Source: Narthecium ossifragum
Lineage: Eukaryota; Streptophyta; Magnoliopsida; Dioscoreales; Nartheciaceae
Direction: 5' to 3'
Length of the DNA: 64,000 nucleotides
Assembly (NCBI GenBank): GCA_963920575.1
Contig: OY986965.1
Location: forward strand, 12,166,290 to 12,230,289
A program made the translations under genes and the position numbers. The notes below the pieces were generated by a model. The model saw only the letters and a list, made by a program, of their open reading frames with translations, was not told the origin of the DNA and did no database searches. The first letter of the stretch is position 1; every line of letters begins with the position of its first letter. Shown piece after piece: positions 1 through 12,904 of the stretch.

Positions 1-1299
1 TCAATCACTACACTAAGATAGAAATAGTGGTAAAGTTTGGAATCGATTCACAGGGAAAACGTTGATAGATATCATATCAATTCTCTAAACCCTAAAATTA
101 AGGAAAAATAATTAAAAATAGAGCAGAGTTATCTAAACTAATAAAGAAATAAAATAAAATGTGATCAATTTAAATCAATGGAGCAGTTACTCAGGAATTA
201 CTCAATCCGTCTTAGTTTCATTATTAGTCTTCTCTAGTGATCAACTTGTTCCCTTCTCTCAACATTATGGATCATATGGTTATAAGCTCACATGAATCCC
301 TAAAAGAAAGTTAATGTTCCCAACGGCATAATATATTTTTGCTTGGCATAGATTGTCTTTGGACCTACGATTATCTTAAATTATACTACTCCTAATGCAC
401 AATCTATCTTTCCTTAGCATAACTTATCTCAAAGACAAACCAATAATTTCATGAAAACCATCTCATAAATCTCTACAATCAATCACAGAAATCATGTAGG
501 ACTGAAAGTACATCAAGAGAACTATGTTCTTTCAACTCTATTAACAATAAAACCATATTTATAAAATCATGCATCAAGAAGTTCACAATAATCAAACTAA
601 AGAATTACCAAAATTACATTAGGGTTTCATGATATTCCTAAATACAAGAAGTTAGTCACTTATCTTATGAATGAAAGCCATCGGGTTGGAATAGAAAGCT
701 GTCACCATCCGCATCCTCGCCATCTTCTCCTTCCTTCTCCAAATATTGTCAAAAAAATTATTATTTTCGGCTGGAATAATCCCTCTATATAATAGAAAAA
801 ACCCCTCTGGAATTATGAGTCATAACTGAGGTTAAACTCTAATTTCCCTAAATTCTATACTAATGACATCATCCTAGTGATCCATCAGACTCAAAACCGA
901 TCCATCGCTGAAGACGGTTTGATTGTTTCTTCACTGCCACGTTATTAATTTCAGCCTTTCTTTTCAACTTTTATATATCCGACTTTGATTCAAAACTGGC
1001 ACCAATATATAGAGAATCTCACAAAGTCTTCAACATGAAAGTTGTAGCTCTTGAAGTCTTATTTAATCTTCCAGAATTTCAGAATATTTGGAATTCTTTA
1101 AAATTTCTGATGATTTATTTCCAAACAGTTGACGAAATAGTCTTTTTGCATAATTTATTGATTTTTGGCTGAATTTCTTGTATTTCTTCTCAAATCCTAC
1201 TTAGACCTGAAATCAAACAATAAGATATCAAATAAACCTACTCTTTGTTTAACAATGATAATTTAAGGGGTTTAATTGTGCATAATTCATGTCTCATCA
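1..1299 (-). repeat. Athila-type 3' LTR, truncated by window edge
   Basis: Read on the minus strand this is an LTR that starts TGATGAG at 1299 and runs off the left edge. About 90 bp of its far end are missing compared with the complete relative at 60717-62153. The reverse complement contains the CCCTGTGGATCGA-like stretch found near the end of every Athila-type LTR in this window. The purine-rich tract immediately outside it (1300-1311) is a polypurine tract, which fixes the orientation and makes this the 3' LTR of a minus-strand element. It has no GATCGATC array, unlike LTRs X, V and W. Confidence 0.8.
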
Positions 1300-3010
1300 C
1301 ACCCCTAACTTACACTTTGCTAGTATTCGAGTAAAAAAAAGATAAGAATAAAGCAATAAATCTAACTAGACACTTTCGTAGGTTTCACGATTGCACTTAG
1401 CATGTGCAACAAGCCTTTAAACCCCTGTGTTACCCCAGTGAAGGAGTTATAGTCTTCTGAGGGTTTTCAGGGATGATACGCACAAATATCTATACAATCC
1501 TTGAATATATCATTAGAAATCAATCATAATAATACTCATCAACTTGAATGCATGAAATAGAAATCATATTCATGAATTTATTCTTCTACCCATAGTAAGA
1601 TAAGACAATAGCAAACCAATGCATACAAAACACATTTCCAACACTTCAACATATTTAACCATAATTAAGAATAACTCCAACATTCCAAGTGTGTGAAAAT
1701 AGTTTTACATGTATCAGAGTATCAATTATATCTAAACACTTCAACCATTCAAGAATATGAAGTTAGCCATGTACATATTTTCATTTACTACTTTGCAATC
1801 TTTTTTTTTTTCTTTTTCATGGCATGTGCAATGTTATGATTTCTTAAGTTTTCTTCATGGTTCATGTAATGAGGTTCAAGACAGTGACTCTCCCAAACCA
1901 GACGGCTTTAGGGCACTAAGTGTAGAATACCCTTCAGACTCTAATGCTTAAACCATGAATGCTACAAATCATAACTAGCAATTTTTTCAGGAATTTCAAC
2001 TGTTTACACGAACAACACACCTTGTTAGGCACTTTGCCCGGTTACTAAGTATGAAACCCTTTTTTTGCATATAAAGCTTTTTTTTCAATTGCATACTTTC
2101 GTATAACATGACATAAAATCATAAATCCATTATAGTATCATGATTAGAATCTAATCTCAGTTTATCAACATGTGGAAGTGAACATGTGCATTATGATATG
2201 TCAAGTTATCCTTAATTCATGACAAAAGTGTTAAAGTATAGAAATAATATCATGCATAGCAAAAATTTAGCTATTTCTTATATCACATATGAGAATCAGA
2301 GTAAATCATAAAATAAATTTCTAAACATGCATTTTTATCAAATCATATTATAATTTCATTTTTTTGGCATAATTGAAGCGATGTATAATGTTTGGTTATC
2401 TAAAAAAACATAAGCATAGAATTCCTAAAATTCTACCCCCAACTTAAATGTAATTATCCCCAATTACACTAAGTCATAAAAATAAATCAAGGAATAAAGG
2501 GTAAAGATAACCATAATGAACGCCTCATAAATCGATTTATCTCTCTTCCAATTTAAGGTTAGCAATCCTTCATCGATAACAATGAATTATATCATGCCAA
2601 TCATACCCTGTATCTCAAGACTAAACAAGTGAAGACCATATAAACATTTCAATCAAAAATCTCAGAAATAAGAGGTACAAAGAATGAAAACTTCCCCAAA
2701 AATGTATACACCACCCATACCTAATCGCAATCCAAATATATTTACCCCTGCCAATAAAAGAAGTACATTTCCAAAAGATCAAGAAAAATAGCAAAGAAAT
2801 TTACTAGAAAAGGCACTAAACTCATGAAATTTTTTGGCAGAATCTCCTTTGTATTTTCTGAAATAAATAACATGGACAAGCATTCATCCCATAAAATAAA
2901 TAGTTAATTGGCGTTTAGTCCATTTAGATGGAAATATTTGTGCTCAGGTCTGAAAACCTTTTTCTTAAGGTTTTTACTAATCTAAGATACCCTTATGATT
3001 AGTTGTAGTT
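1300..3010 (-). mobile_element. Athila-type internal 3' noncoding region with polypurine tract
   Basis: This AT-rich stretch parallels 11146-12900, the 3' untranslated part of the Athila element B, through much of its length. Shared landmarks include the segment about lost 'gcacttagcatgtgcaac' near 1390 and the CCCCCAACTTAAATGTAATT-like box near 2435. Minus-strand order is internal region, polypurine tract (1300-1311), LTR. I see no coding capacity above about 60 codons. No gag or pol of this element remains in the window, so it is a truncated 3' end. Confidence 0.7.
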
Positions 3011-3039
3011 TTTTAATGACCAAAATGCCCTCATTTTAA

Positions 3040-3483
3040 AATCCAGGCTGAGGGTGCGGAGAAGGGAGAGAGCGGAGGTAGAGTCGAGGTTGGAAGTGGG
3101 CTAGTTAAGGAGGATCTTTGGGTCGGAGAGGAGGAAGAGGCCGACGGAGACGCGGCGGTGCTAGCATCCGAAGAGGGAGATCGGGAGATGCTTGTGGGAG
3201 AGGTGGGAGAAGCGGAGCTCGGAGAGGAGGGAGGCGACAGCGGATGGTGGGGGTGGACAGGAGGCGGGCGGCGAAGAAGAAGGTTTCGGAGATGGTGAGG
3301 TGAGGAATGGAGTAGTGCTAGGGGAGGTGAGAGGAGAGGCGGCGGAAGGAAAAGGGTTGGAGAGGGGGGAGTTCAGGTAGAGTGAGCCGGAGGTGGGGGA
3401 GATGTGGGTGGAGAGGATGTCGAGGACGGTGAACTTGGCAGCGCCGCTGGGTCTCATGACGGCGAGGAGCTCTTTGGGGAACC
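3040..3483 (-). other. GC-rich, strand-asymmetric orphan segment with minus-strand coding look
   Basis: The plus strand is strikingly purine-rich (G and A), and the minus strand reads an open frame of 98 codons at 3161-3457. That frame begins like ordinary plant coding sequence (MRPSGAAKFTVLDIL) and passes into a Ser/Pro-rich stretch. I do not recognise the family. It lies between a retroelement 3' end and a half LTR, and a MuDR-type transposase scrap follows at 4630. It may therefore be a captured or truncated host gene fragment, but low-complexity bias could also explain it. Confidence 0.35.
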
Positions 3484-4617
3484 AGATTTTTGGTTTTAGT
3501 TCAGCTGGGTCTCACGACTGTGGCGGTCTTTCGGTTTAAAATCAGATTTGATAAACAAATCAAAATCCTTTTGAAAATATCTCGAATTGAAACCAAACTT
3601 TGCAGATCCGTCCTAAAGATCACTAAGATCATCTCCTTCAAAAATCAAATCAATTGGATAACGAAAAACTACTTAATTTTACTAATTAAGAACAACCATG
3701 CCATTTAATTCACCATAAATCATACATAAATCCGAAAAATGTGAAACCAGTTGGAATCGAAAGCTAACTCAGAGATCTACAACTTTTATGTTGAAGGTCA
3801 ACTGAGATCATGCACGTACAAGCCGTAAAACAAGATAGAACATAGTTGTTTTTGCTAGAATAGAAATCCGGGAATAAATCAAGGAAAAACTCACTTAAAT
3901 CCAGTTTAAATCCAACCAAAATCCAATCAAGCTTCAAACAGATATTAATCATACCTAAGATAACCATCTAGCATAGATTGATCGACTAGTTAAGCAAACA
4001 AACATCTTAGAACACTTAAACAAGGTTTAAGTGAAGAAAACCTACCGTTCTACGCTAAGCCATAATTAATCCGTGATTATTCCGTACAAGGGTGGTCTGG
4101 ATCTGCTCCCCCCTTGCTGCCAATCTCTTCAAGCCTCTGGAACAGCCTCCTACGCGAAACCCTAGCCTCAACGGAGAGAAGAAGGAAGAAGAAAAAGAAA
4201 AAGAGAAAACAGAGTTGCTCGTGGGTTTATATAAGCCCGAGCGACCGATCGGACTAGGTCGGTTCGCGTCCTTATTCGGGCACGTCAACGTCTGTGCCGA
4301 CCCCAAAACCAATCGATCGTCCAGGACCGATCGGTCGTCCCCATGACCTATCGATCGTCTCTGAGCTGACAACTGTCCCAAAAACCAGCTGTCACGCTCG
4401 AGCCCGGATCTTCCGATCCCAAGCTTCTCTAAGGTTCTAACAAGCACAAACATCAAACAAAAGGGTCGTGTGTGCACAACGCGGGTGTGAAACCGACCGT
4501 CAATGCGCAATTTACCAAATTACCCTTGGGGTTTCCGTGATCAACACGATCGTGAAACAAGGCCGGGTCAGACCCTCGACCTAACGCGATCGGACCGGGT
4601 TGGAGGAATAGGTCCTC
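3484..4617 (-). repeat. Tekay-like LTR, 5' half only (family related to T/U)
   Basis: On the minus strand this begins TGTGAGGACC at 4617, the same start as T2 (23011) and the Tekay LTR at 63326. It also shares their next ~150 bp, including the TTTGGTAAATTG-type box. A TATA box (TTATATAA, near 4225-4235) is preceded by palindromes of the CGATCG and CCGATCGG type at about 4238-4350. Towards 3484 the similarity fades, so the downstream half and any target duplication are lost. Confidence 0.65.
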
Positions 4618-5043
4618 ACACGACCCGATGTGGACACGCATGACATGAACAATGAAACTTATTTCGATCATGATTGGAATTCTGATTATGAAGAACATGA
4701 ATTGCCTGTTTGTGAGCCCATGGAAGATGAAAATGACGAGTACATCCTCAATTTCGAAACACTCGAATCTCGAGAGGTTTTCTTTCTAAACGCACCGGAA
4801 CCATTTGTCGGTCAATCCTTTCTGGATAAGAAGCATCTGAGGCTTGCGCTCGCAAAATACACAATCACACGCTGGTTCGAGTATATCATGAAAAAGTATA
4901 GTGAACGGAAGTTTCTTATGCATTGTGTGGAAAGAAACTGTTCATGGAAGGTGATTGGTAGGAAGGTGCCCGGTATTCCCACTTTTCGGCAACAGAACTA
5001 CGACTGTTCTAAAAACAATGGTGGTGTAAATTTTTATACTTGA
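4618..5043 (+). pseudogene. MuDR/MULE transposase N-terminal fragment
   Basis: A 137-codon open frame (4630-5043) begins with an acidic leader. From about residue 58 it matches the plant MuDR transposase N-terminal domain, as shown by FVGQSFLDKKHLRLALAKY and then the Cys-containing HCVERNCSWKVIGRK. Full MULE transposases run to several hundred residues with a DDE core and a SWIM zinc finger. Neither follows here, and the frame stops just after the domain. No terminal inverted repeats were found. It starts directly at the outer edge of the half LTR, so the LTR probably inserted into or recombined with the MULE. It is non-functional. Confidence 0.7.
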
Positions 5044-6377
5044 CTTTTTTGGCAACACAACTGCGAGTATTATATAGAACGAGTAACTTTCTGATTTGGT
5101 GTTATAGCGTTTGTCATGCTGGTCTAAGGTCTCATACGAAGAGACTTATGCACGAGTGTAGTTTTACTATGAGTGTAATTTTTAAACAAGTTGAATTGTG
5201 CTTGTATTATGATTATAACTGCAGATGAGTGTAGAAACACACATAGAAACTGACATAATGACGCATAAGAACTCACCTAACCACGCATGGGAAAGAGACT
5301 TCTAAAGATTATAATTCCACTGGTAGTATATCCTGCAAAGAGAGATTCCAATCCCCAGTGTAATTACATACACACATGGAAAGTCTCATAACAACTTATA
5401 GAAATATTATTTTATACAAGTACATTTTTACTACGAGCGTATTCGGGAGCACTATCAGCTTCTTTTGTCCATTGGCCTAGGGCAAATAAAAAAAGGGAAA
5501 TAATGTGAACGTGCTACACAGATGGATGAACCAGGGCATACCGGAGTCCATGTCCGAAGATCTAGCACTGGAATTCACCTCCGCCTCTTTTCTCCTCCAC
5601 TTTGAACCCTCGGCTTGTCTTCGTTTCCCCTTTTGCTTTCGTGAATTTTTCCTCCATCGATGGAAATGGAAGGAGAGGAAACTCGAATAACACTCTAGGA
5701 TATGAAAAACCCATTTTCTCTACCTCGGGATCTTGCTAAGGCAAACGAGAATACAATCTCTCGATCTCCCGGTGAATATTGAAACAGTGAGTAGAAGGAT
5801 TTGAAAAGCTGCACGCAAATTGTTTTTTATACGTATTTATCCTACACAACGTTTCTAATCGACTCGGCTGAAATCGCCGTACCGGTTGGTTAATCGTTGC
5901 TGGTCACGTGTGGGATAATTAATGTGAACCATGACATTCGCAGAATTTTTTGCCTTTTTTAATCATGCATGTCATAACATGTATGCTGTCATTGCATAAG
6001 TGAGGGGTATGATGGTCATTTCACTGGCTGATGGATATTAAAGTGTAAAAAAACAACGAATATGGATGGAAACCCAAAAGTACACTTTTGAGGTATCATT
6101 TGGCCAAAAAAAAATCCAATTATATGAGTCAGTGGATCAAAATCAATTTGTTCTCCTCCCGCTATTCTCTGAGACTTGCTTGGCAGAAATTTCAACCCAT
6201 ACTTGATTTGAATGTCCGAAAAGAGAGAATGCTGCAAAGGATGAGGCTTGATTGAATCAAGAAATGATATTTTGCTTCTTTAGAGATGGAAGAGACTCTG
6301 GTTTTGCCATTCCTCTGGTTTTAGCCCCTTATAAAAAAGTACAAATGTCCTTAGCTTAAGAACTCAGAAACCACAAA
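5044..6377. other. Intergenic, nothing recognised
   Basis: AT-rich unique-looking sequence between the MULE scrap and a MITE-like element. Short open frames exist, such as 5505-5690, but none shows a known domain or codon bias. No LTR ends or tandem repeats were seen. Confidence 0.6.
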
Positions 6378-6781
6378 GTGTCGTTCGGTTACGGGATATG
6401 TAATCTCGGAATTGGAGAGAATATGAATTGATATGCTAGGATAAGTAATGAGATATATATGTTTTTTGATTAAAAGATAGTGATAAAATAGTAATGTTTG
6501 GTTGAAAAGTAAAGATAAAGTTGATGTGATTGGCTAAAAAGTAGGGATTATGAAGTAATTATTGATTAAAAAGTGAAAATAAGAATAAAATTGATGTGAT
6601 CGATTAAAAAGAAAAAAAAAAATAGTAATAATTGATTAAAAAATGAGGACAAAAATGAGAATAAAAATGAAAATAAAAATGAGAATAAAAATAAAAATTA
6701 AAGAATGTTTGACTATAATATATGAATAAATTAGGCTTCATCTAAAAATAAGGAATCATTATCACCGACCAAACGAGGCCC
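6378..6781. mobile_element. MITE-like element (imperfect terminal inverted repeats)
   Basis: The left edge reads GTGTCGTTCGGTTACG, and the reverse complement of the right edge reads GGCCTCGTTTGGTCGGTG. These imperfect inverted ends have the GTTTGGT core common to plant MITEs. The interior is A-rich on the plus strand with tandem variants of 'attgattaaaaag' and 'gagaataaaaat', and it has no coding capacity. I could not find a convincing target duplication, so the superfamily is undecided and exact ends are uncertain by a few bases. Confidence 0.5.
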
Positions 6782-7564
6782 AGAGGTTGCTTGGTGAGCA
6801 TATCTTTGCTATTAGATTGCTAATTGAACACCAGTATCCAGGAAAAGACCCTAATGATGACCTATATCTAGATTGCCTCAGCAGCAGGCTATCTTCCAGT
6901 TTGCCATAGTCATCAACAAACTTAACTGTTCGCCGCTAATTAATTAGTGCTGATGCAACTCTTTCCAATTAAGGATTTTCATATCTAATATCACAGAACT
7001 CTTTAAATTTCTGACAATGTTCATAGAATCCCTCAAAACATAAAATTATTTGATACTAATCCCTTCCGTGACTTAATCATGGTAAAAATGAATGATTAAG
7101 TTATGAAATAACCGATATGTCCACAAGGACCGAGGTACGAAAAATACAGATATGTCTATATATTCATCTTAAATTAAACACAAAGGATATATTTTGGATA
7201 TAATCCTACAGCTTTTTTTGAGAATTTTCTGATATTCTGAAAAATGCAGAAATTTTCTAATATTAGATATCGTTTCATGACATTCTGTGATGCTAACCCT
7301 TCAATAAAGAAACACGGAGCCCGAGAAGACCAGCAGCCAACATGAACACAAACACAAAGATTAGATTCGTCTCCATAATTTAAACTAATTAAATTCCTGA
7401 CCCAACAACAACCGACATTCCTAAACCCAACACACAAGAAAATAAACACAAAGCCAAAAGAACTGAAGAACCAGCAGTTCCACTTCTGAGACCCTATCCC
7501 TGCTCCACCATTCTTCCTACTTTACTTACAGTATCCCAGCGCCACCGCCACCCTCCGCCCTTCT
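6782..7564. other. Intergenic; 3' flank and probable 3' UTR of XTH
   Basis: The right part (about 7440-7564) is GC-richer and probably holds the 3' UTR of the minus-strand XTH gene. No unambiguous AATAAA signal was found on the minus strand within the first 120 bp after the stop. The rest is AT-rich with no recognisable repeat or coding region. Confidence 0.5.
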
Positions 7565-8592
7565 TCACCTCCCACACTCCGGCGGCTGCGCCGGGAACCG
7601 GGCTCTGTCGACACAGTAGTCATACACCAAATGGTTGGCCCTCACCCATATCAGCTGGTGGCTCTGATGCACACTGAGCTCCTCCATACCATCCGCCTTC
7701 CACCCTCCTCCGTACCTGCTCGCATTCCCCGCTCCGTCTTCTATCCTGAGATCCCTGTAAGTGGTCACGAACGGCGCGTGGGACCAGTCAGTCTTCACCC
7801 GGCCGCCCTGGGTTGCCCAGTCGTCGGCGTTCCAGATCGAGCTGTACACCCCCATCGGCTGGTCTCGTGGAAAGGCGATGCCTTTGGTGGCCTCCTTGTT
7901 CTCCATCACCCTCACCGGAGTCTCGTCGACGGAGAACACGACGCGGTGGGGCGTCCACATGATCGAGTAGGCGTGGAAGTCGGCGGTGGGGTCGAACCAG
8001 AGGTCCATCCGCTGCTCCCGGTTGCCTACGCCATTGACGTAGATGTTGGTCTGCACCAAGTACGGCTCCCCGGTGGTGTTGCCGAGGAACTCGAAGTCGA
8101 ACTCGTTGTGGCTCGGCCCGTCCGACGACATCTGCGCGTGCCCAACACCCAAATCAATCACAAACCATGGAAGAATTTTTTCAGTTGGATTTTGATGTGA
8201 TTTGAGGAGATGGGTCTTACGTAGAAGGCGGTGACGGTGCCGGCGGAGTCTCCGGGGATGAGCTTGATCTCGGCCGTGGCCTTACCGTATAGATACTTGT
8301 TCTTGGAAGCGAATCCAGCCCCTGAAACCATCGTTTAGAAACGTACGTACATTAGAATGAAGCAGAGCTAAGAGAAAAGGTAATGCATTGCGGACATTGC
8401 TTTAGTACCAGAGAAGTTATCAAGCTTAAGCTTGAGGAGCTCCCCCTCGAAGAGAACGTGGTCGGATGCCCAGCTCGGCTGGAACAGCTCATCAAACTTC
8501 GAGGAGGACGACGAAGAGCTCACGATGGCTCCAATGGTGGCCAACCAAAGCAGCAGCGAAGCAAGAACACCATGGCTACGAATGACCTCCAT
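7565..8592 (-). CDS. XTH: Xyloglucan endotransglucosylase/hydrolase (GH16), three exons
   Basis: Predicted minus-strand exons are 8592-8409, 8321-8221 and 8131-7565. Both introns have GT and AG borders, and the product is 283 residues, a normal family length. XTHs act in the cell wall, cutting xyloglucan and rejoining or hydrolysing it during wall loosening. Visible features are a hydrophobic signal peptide (about residues 1-24), a poly-Ser stretch, and the GH16 catalytic motif HNEFDFEFLGN early in exon 3 with both catalytic Glu residues. The adjacent NTTG is the conserved N-glycosylation site. The C-terminal XTH extension includes HQSHQLIWVRANHLVYDYC. HNEFDFEF rather than HDEIDFEF suggests the branch near Arabidopsis XTH5-7, which is inference. 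Oddly the whole protein has only two Cys, both near the C-terminus, so the usual first C-terminal pair is missing. The ATG is the first in frame below a TATA box. The gene appears intact. Confidence 0.93.
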
Positions 8593-8641
8593 TGTTCTGT
8601 TTAACTAAAGCTGAGTTATGACACCCTCAGCTCCGCTGCCA

Positions 8642-8649
8642 TTTATATA
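8642..8649 (-). promoter_or_regulatory. TATA box of XTH
   Basis: The minus strand reads TATATAAA about 50 bp upstream of the XTH start codon, which predicts a short 5' leader of 20-30 nt. ACGT-core motifs (CCACGTCGG near 8686 and ACACGTAGG near 8698) lie just upstream and could be bZIP-type sites. That regulatory role is inference. Confidence 0.7.
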
Positions 8650-9591
8650 GGCCAACGCCATCGGCTTCGCGAAGAAGCCAGCTCGCCACGTCGGACGACA
8701 CGTAGGACTTAGTAGCCGTTGTCCACTCTGGCGAACAGCTGGAACGGGAAGGGTTAGCTACTAGCCTTTGTACGGGTGTCCCTGAAAGCACGGAATGGGA
8801 TGGAGCAGCTAATGGGACGATGCCACGTCGGATATCCAGCTGTTGGGGTCCCTACGAAGCGAGCTGGCGAGGCGCAGTACCCGAGGTAAAGCGTGAGCGC
8901 CTTTCCTTTCGAGCGATGCGTGACGACACGACACAGCTGGCTTTGGCTGCAATAATGGGTGTACGCTCCTCCTCTGAGACTTATGTACACCCAGGCCCAT
9001 TGAAGAAGGCTAGTGGGCCCCCCAGTATTGGGTTGCTTTTATGGGTCTCTTTTTTGGGTGAATGACCTCGAGTTGTGTGCCTCTGTATAAAAACAAGGAA
9101 AATGATTTGTGTCATAAGGTGTGATGCGGGTTCAAACTCACGTGGTGGGATGCAAACCGTTGGATGAGGGACAGATGAGGGTATTTCGGGGGTTCTGGAG
9201 GTCCGGGGCAGGAGCTGTTTTGGTAATTTTGGTTTTAGGTTATTCAAATCATCAATGCAAAACGTAATTTAGAAATTTATAAACCTTTAAATTAAATCTC
9301 ACGGATAGATATGATCAATTCAAGTTAAATCTCAATATATCATACGATCAAATAAAGCCACGCGCATAGTATCGAATGATTAGGAGAGAGATAATGATGA
9401 GTGAGATGTGCGGTGGTTAGGGTTACTATGCCAAGTGACACGGGCCACCTAGTGTCTTTATATAAAAAACAGTGATATTTAACCAACCACACGTGGAATT
9501 AGTTAAAATCCAACTCGATGTGTCTGTGTAAATTTACGTCATATGTTTAGAATTTCAATATGCATTTTTTGAGATTGGTGACATGGGTAGT
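8650..9591. other. XTH upstream region and intergenic sequence
   Basis: GC-moderate sequence without a recognised gene. A short stretch near 9258-9290 (AAAACGTAATTTAGAAATTT) resembles the terminal part of the Athila-type LTR that begins at 9592, so a small LTR fragment is probably present. Otherwise I see nothing. Confidence 0.5.
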
Positions 9592-11145
9592 TGATCGCTT
9601 GCAAGCGATGTCGTTAAGTCATACGCAAAACGCAATTTAGAAATTTATAAACCTTTTTTTCAACACTAAATTAATAAGATAGGATAATGGTGAAATACGG
9701 GGTCTAAATTAATGAGATAGGATAATGGTGAAATACGGGTCGGTCCTCAGGGACAACTTTGACTAAAAATGAAAAATCAGAATTAAATCTCGAAACTCTA
9801 AAGCGAAGAAGGATTGATTTGGGTTGTTTTATAATTATTAAATGAAAACTAACTAAGAAAGCAATGTAAAAAGGATTTAAGATAGATCAATGACAAAACC
9901 TAGGGATTACTCAATCCACTTTAGTTTCACTTCATGTATTCTCTAGTTATCTTTTTGTTTTCTTATCTTGACATTATAGATTCATAGCTTCTTAAGCTTA
10001 CATGAATCCCTAAAAGAAGGCAAGTGTTTTCCAAAGGCAAATTTTATCTTTGATTAGCATAGATTGTCTTCAGGGTAACATTAGCACAACCTATCATAAC
10101 TAACCATAAAATATCTCATCTCATCGGTTATTCACAAACCACATCAAAACTATCTTATAAATTTCTACCATCAATCATCGAAATCAGGTAGGCCTCAGTA
10201 AATGTCAAGAAACTCTGTTTCCTCCACTCTATTAACAATAAATCCATATTTATAAGATTATGTCTAACAAAAGATTACAAGTATTAAAATAGAAAATACA
10301 AAGAAGCTACACTAAAGCTTCATGAGATCCCTAAGTAAAGAAGTTAGCTACTCATCTTTGGGATGAAAGCCATATGTTCGATGAAGAATGATTGGGATCC
10401 ACGCCGCAACTCCGTCTTCTCTATGAAATCTTCAAAACCCTAATTCTCTCTTTTCTCTCTATGGAGCCTCTTGTTTTTCGGCAGCTCCGTCTTTTCCATG
10501 AAATCTTTAAAACCCTAATTCTCTCTTTTCTCTCTATGGAGCCTCTTATTTTTCGGCCAGCAAACCCCTTTTTTATAGGTTAACTCCCGAAATTAGGATT
10601 TTGGTTAAATTGGACTTCTACTACAACTCGGATTCCCTGAATTATTTATGGCAGTCTTACTCCGATCGCCCTTGGGTCCAATCAAGCCGGAATTTGAAAA
10701 TATGGTCAACACGAAAGATGTAGATTAAGTCCTCTGTCATATCCTGAAGATTTAATAAAATTCGAACTTATCTGAAATATTTGACGAATATTCTCTTGAA
10801 CGTCGAGGAACCAGTTTTCCAGCATCTGTATATCTTTATATTTTTCAAAACTGGTATTAATACATCAGGAATCTCGCAATGTGTCCAACATGAAAGTTTT
10901 AGTTCTTGGAGTCTTCTACTGCTTCATAAAGTTTCAGAATATTTTGACGTATAAAGAATTTCTGGCGATTTATTTCCTGACAGGCGATGAAGCAGCGTAT
11001 TTTCAGCATATTAACCTTTTTCTGTATTTTCTAACTTGAATCTTCATTAAACCTGAAATAAACTAACAAACTATCAAATACAAACACTCTCATGCTAACA
11101 AAGGTAAATTAAAGGGTTTAATTATGAATATTTAGTAACTCATCA
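9592..11145 (-). repeat. Athila element B 3' LTR
   Basis: The 1554-bp LTR reads TGATGAGTTACTAAATATTC on the minus strand and ends near TGATCGC (plus-strand view) at 9592. It is bounded inside by a polypurine tract at 11146-11158. Near 9660-9740 a ~37-bp stretch around AGATAGGATAATGGTGAAAT is tandemly duplicated. It has the same architecture as 27586-29013 and 60717-62153. Confidence 0.85.
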
Positions 11146-12904
11146 CACGCCCCAGCTTACACTTTCTTAGCTCTCGAGCAAAGAAAAGATAAAAAAGCAA
11201 TAAATCTAACTAGCCACTTTCGTAGGTCTCACGATTGCACTTAGCATGTGCAACAAGCCTTTAAACCCATGGGTTACCCCAGTAGATGAGTTATAGTATC
11301 TTTAGGGTTTTCAAGAATGACACCCACCAACATCTATACATTCCTTTGAATATGCCATTAGAAATCAATCACAACATTCATCAATTCTAATGCATGAAAT
11401 AGAAATATTATCCATGAATAAACCTTTTAACTCATAGTCACATAAAAATATTGTAAATCAAAACATGTCACAACATATTTCCAATACTTTAACATATTTA
11501 ATCATAATTAAAAGCAACTTTAACACTCATCTGTGTGAATGGGGTTCCACATGATTCAGAGTATCAATCGTATTTAAACACTTCAAGTATTCAACATCAC
11601 AATCTTATTCAAGCACATATTTTTCACTTATCACATAACAATCTCTGCTTTTACTTTTACTTTTTTTTCTTCTTGTTTTTTTTCATTACATGTGCAATAT
11701 TATGATCTTTTAAGCTTTCTTCATGATCCATGTAACAAGGTTCATGCCTGTGACTTCCAAACCAGATGGCTTTAGAGCACTAAGTGTAGAACACTCTTCA
11801 GACTCTAATGCTCAAATCATAAAGGCTATAAATCATAACTAGTCATAATATTTTTCAGAAAATTCAACCGTTTTACGCGAACACTACGCTGGTTAGGCAT
11901 TCTGTCCGATTACTAAGTCGAAAATCCAATAACTTGTTATATTCAGATAATTGCACATGTTCATGTATTTTCTGTAACATGCCATAAAATTGTAAATCTA
12001 TCCTAGTATCATGCTTAGAATCTAATTTCAACTCTTTAATATGTGAAAGTGAATATGTGCATTAGGATATGTTAAGTCATCCTTAAATCATGTTAGAAGT
12101 ATTAAAATATAGAAATAATGTCATGCACAGGGAAAATTTACTATATCTTATATGACATACAAGTATGAAAATAATACATAATATAAATTTCTAAAGTAAA
12201 CATCTTTATCAATAAATATCATAATTTCATTCTTCGACATATTTCAAGAGATGTCTAAAATCTACTTAAATACAATAAACAATGAATTTAAATTCCTAGA
12301 ATTCTACCCCCCAACTTAAATGTAATTGTCCCCAATTGCACTAAGTCAGAAAAATAAAGCAATGAATAAAGGGAGGAGACTACCATATTATCGTACAATG
12401 TGTAGTCATCGCGCTCATTAAGACTACTACACCGCCTACACAATGAAAACGTCACCACTGAATAAAGTCATGTCTCTAGAAGATATTAAAAGAATAAAGC
12501 CATAAAAATCACCATGTTATATGAGAGATAAATAAAAACAAGAAAAAAATGTCCCGTGATCGGTGTACGGGTTAATCACCCACTATTTGTTGCCTCAGGA
12601 AAACCTGCTATAAAAATACCTTTCCAAAAAATCAAATATATTAGAATGAAAAATATAGTGAAAATAGCATAAAGGTATAAAAGATGTAAAACATTTAGCA
12701 GAAGATCTTTTGTATTTATTGAGCATAAAACTTTTATAAGTATTCATTTACATGATTCAAAATATAAATCATAATTTAAAAAGAAAAAAGAAAACCCACT
12801 ACACTAGCATCTCTACAGCAAACCATCTCACCATGATAACAGAAAACCTAGATAAGCAATCATCTAGTAAAATAGTCCAAAAGAAACAAAATCAGCAAAA
12901 CTCC
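11146..12904 (-). mobile_element. Element B polypurine tract and 3' untranslated region
   Basis: The minus strand reads AAGCTGGGGCGTG immediately before the LTR, the expected primer for plus-strand DNA synthesis. The rest is AT-rich, noncoding and colinear with 1300-3010. A CCCCAACTTAAATGTAATTG box near 12310 is shared by both copies. Confidence 0.75.

Noticed and set aside
7631..8200. 189-codon plus-strand ORF opposite XTH
   Set aside because: It is the antisense shadow of GC-rich XTH exon 3; no domain, and it overlaps the exon 2-3 intron.
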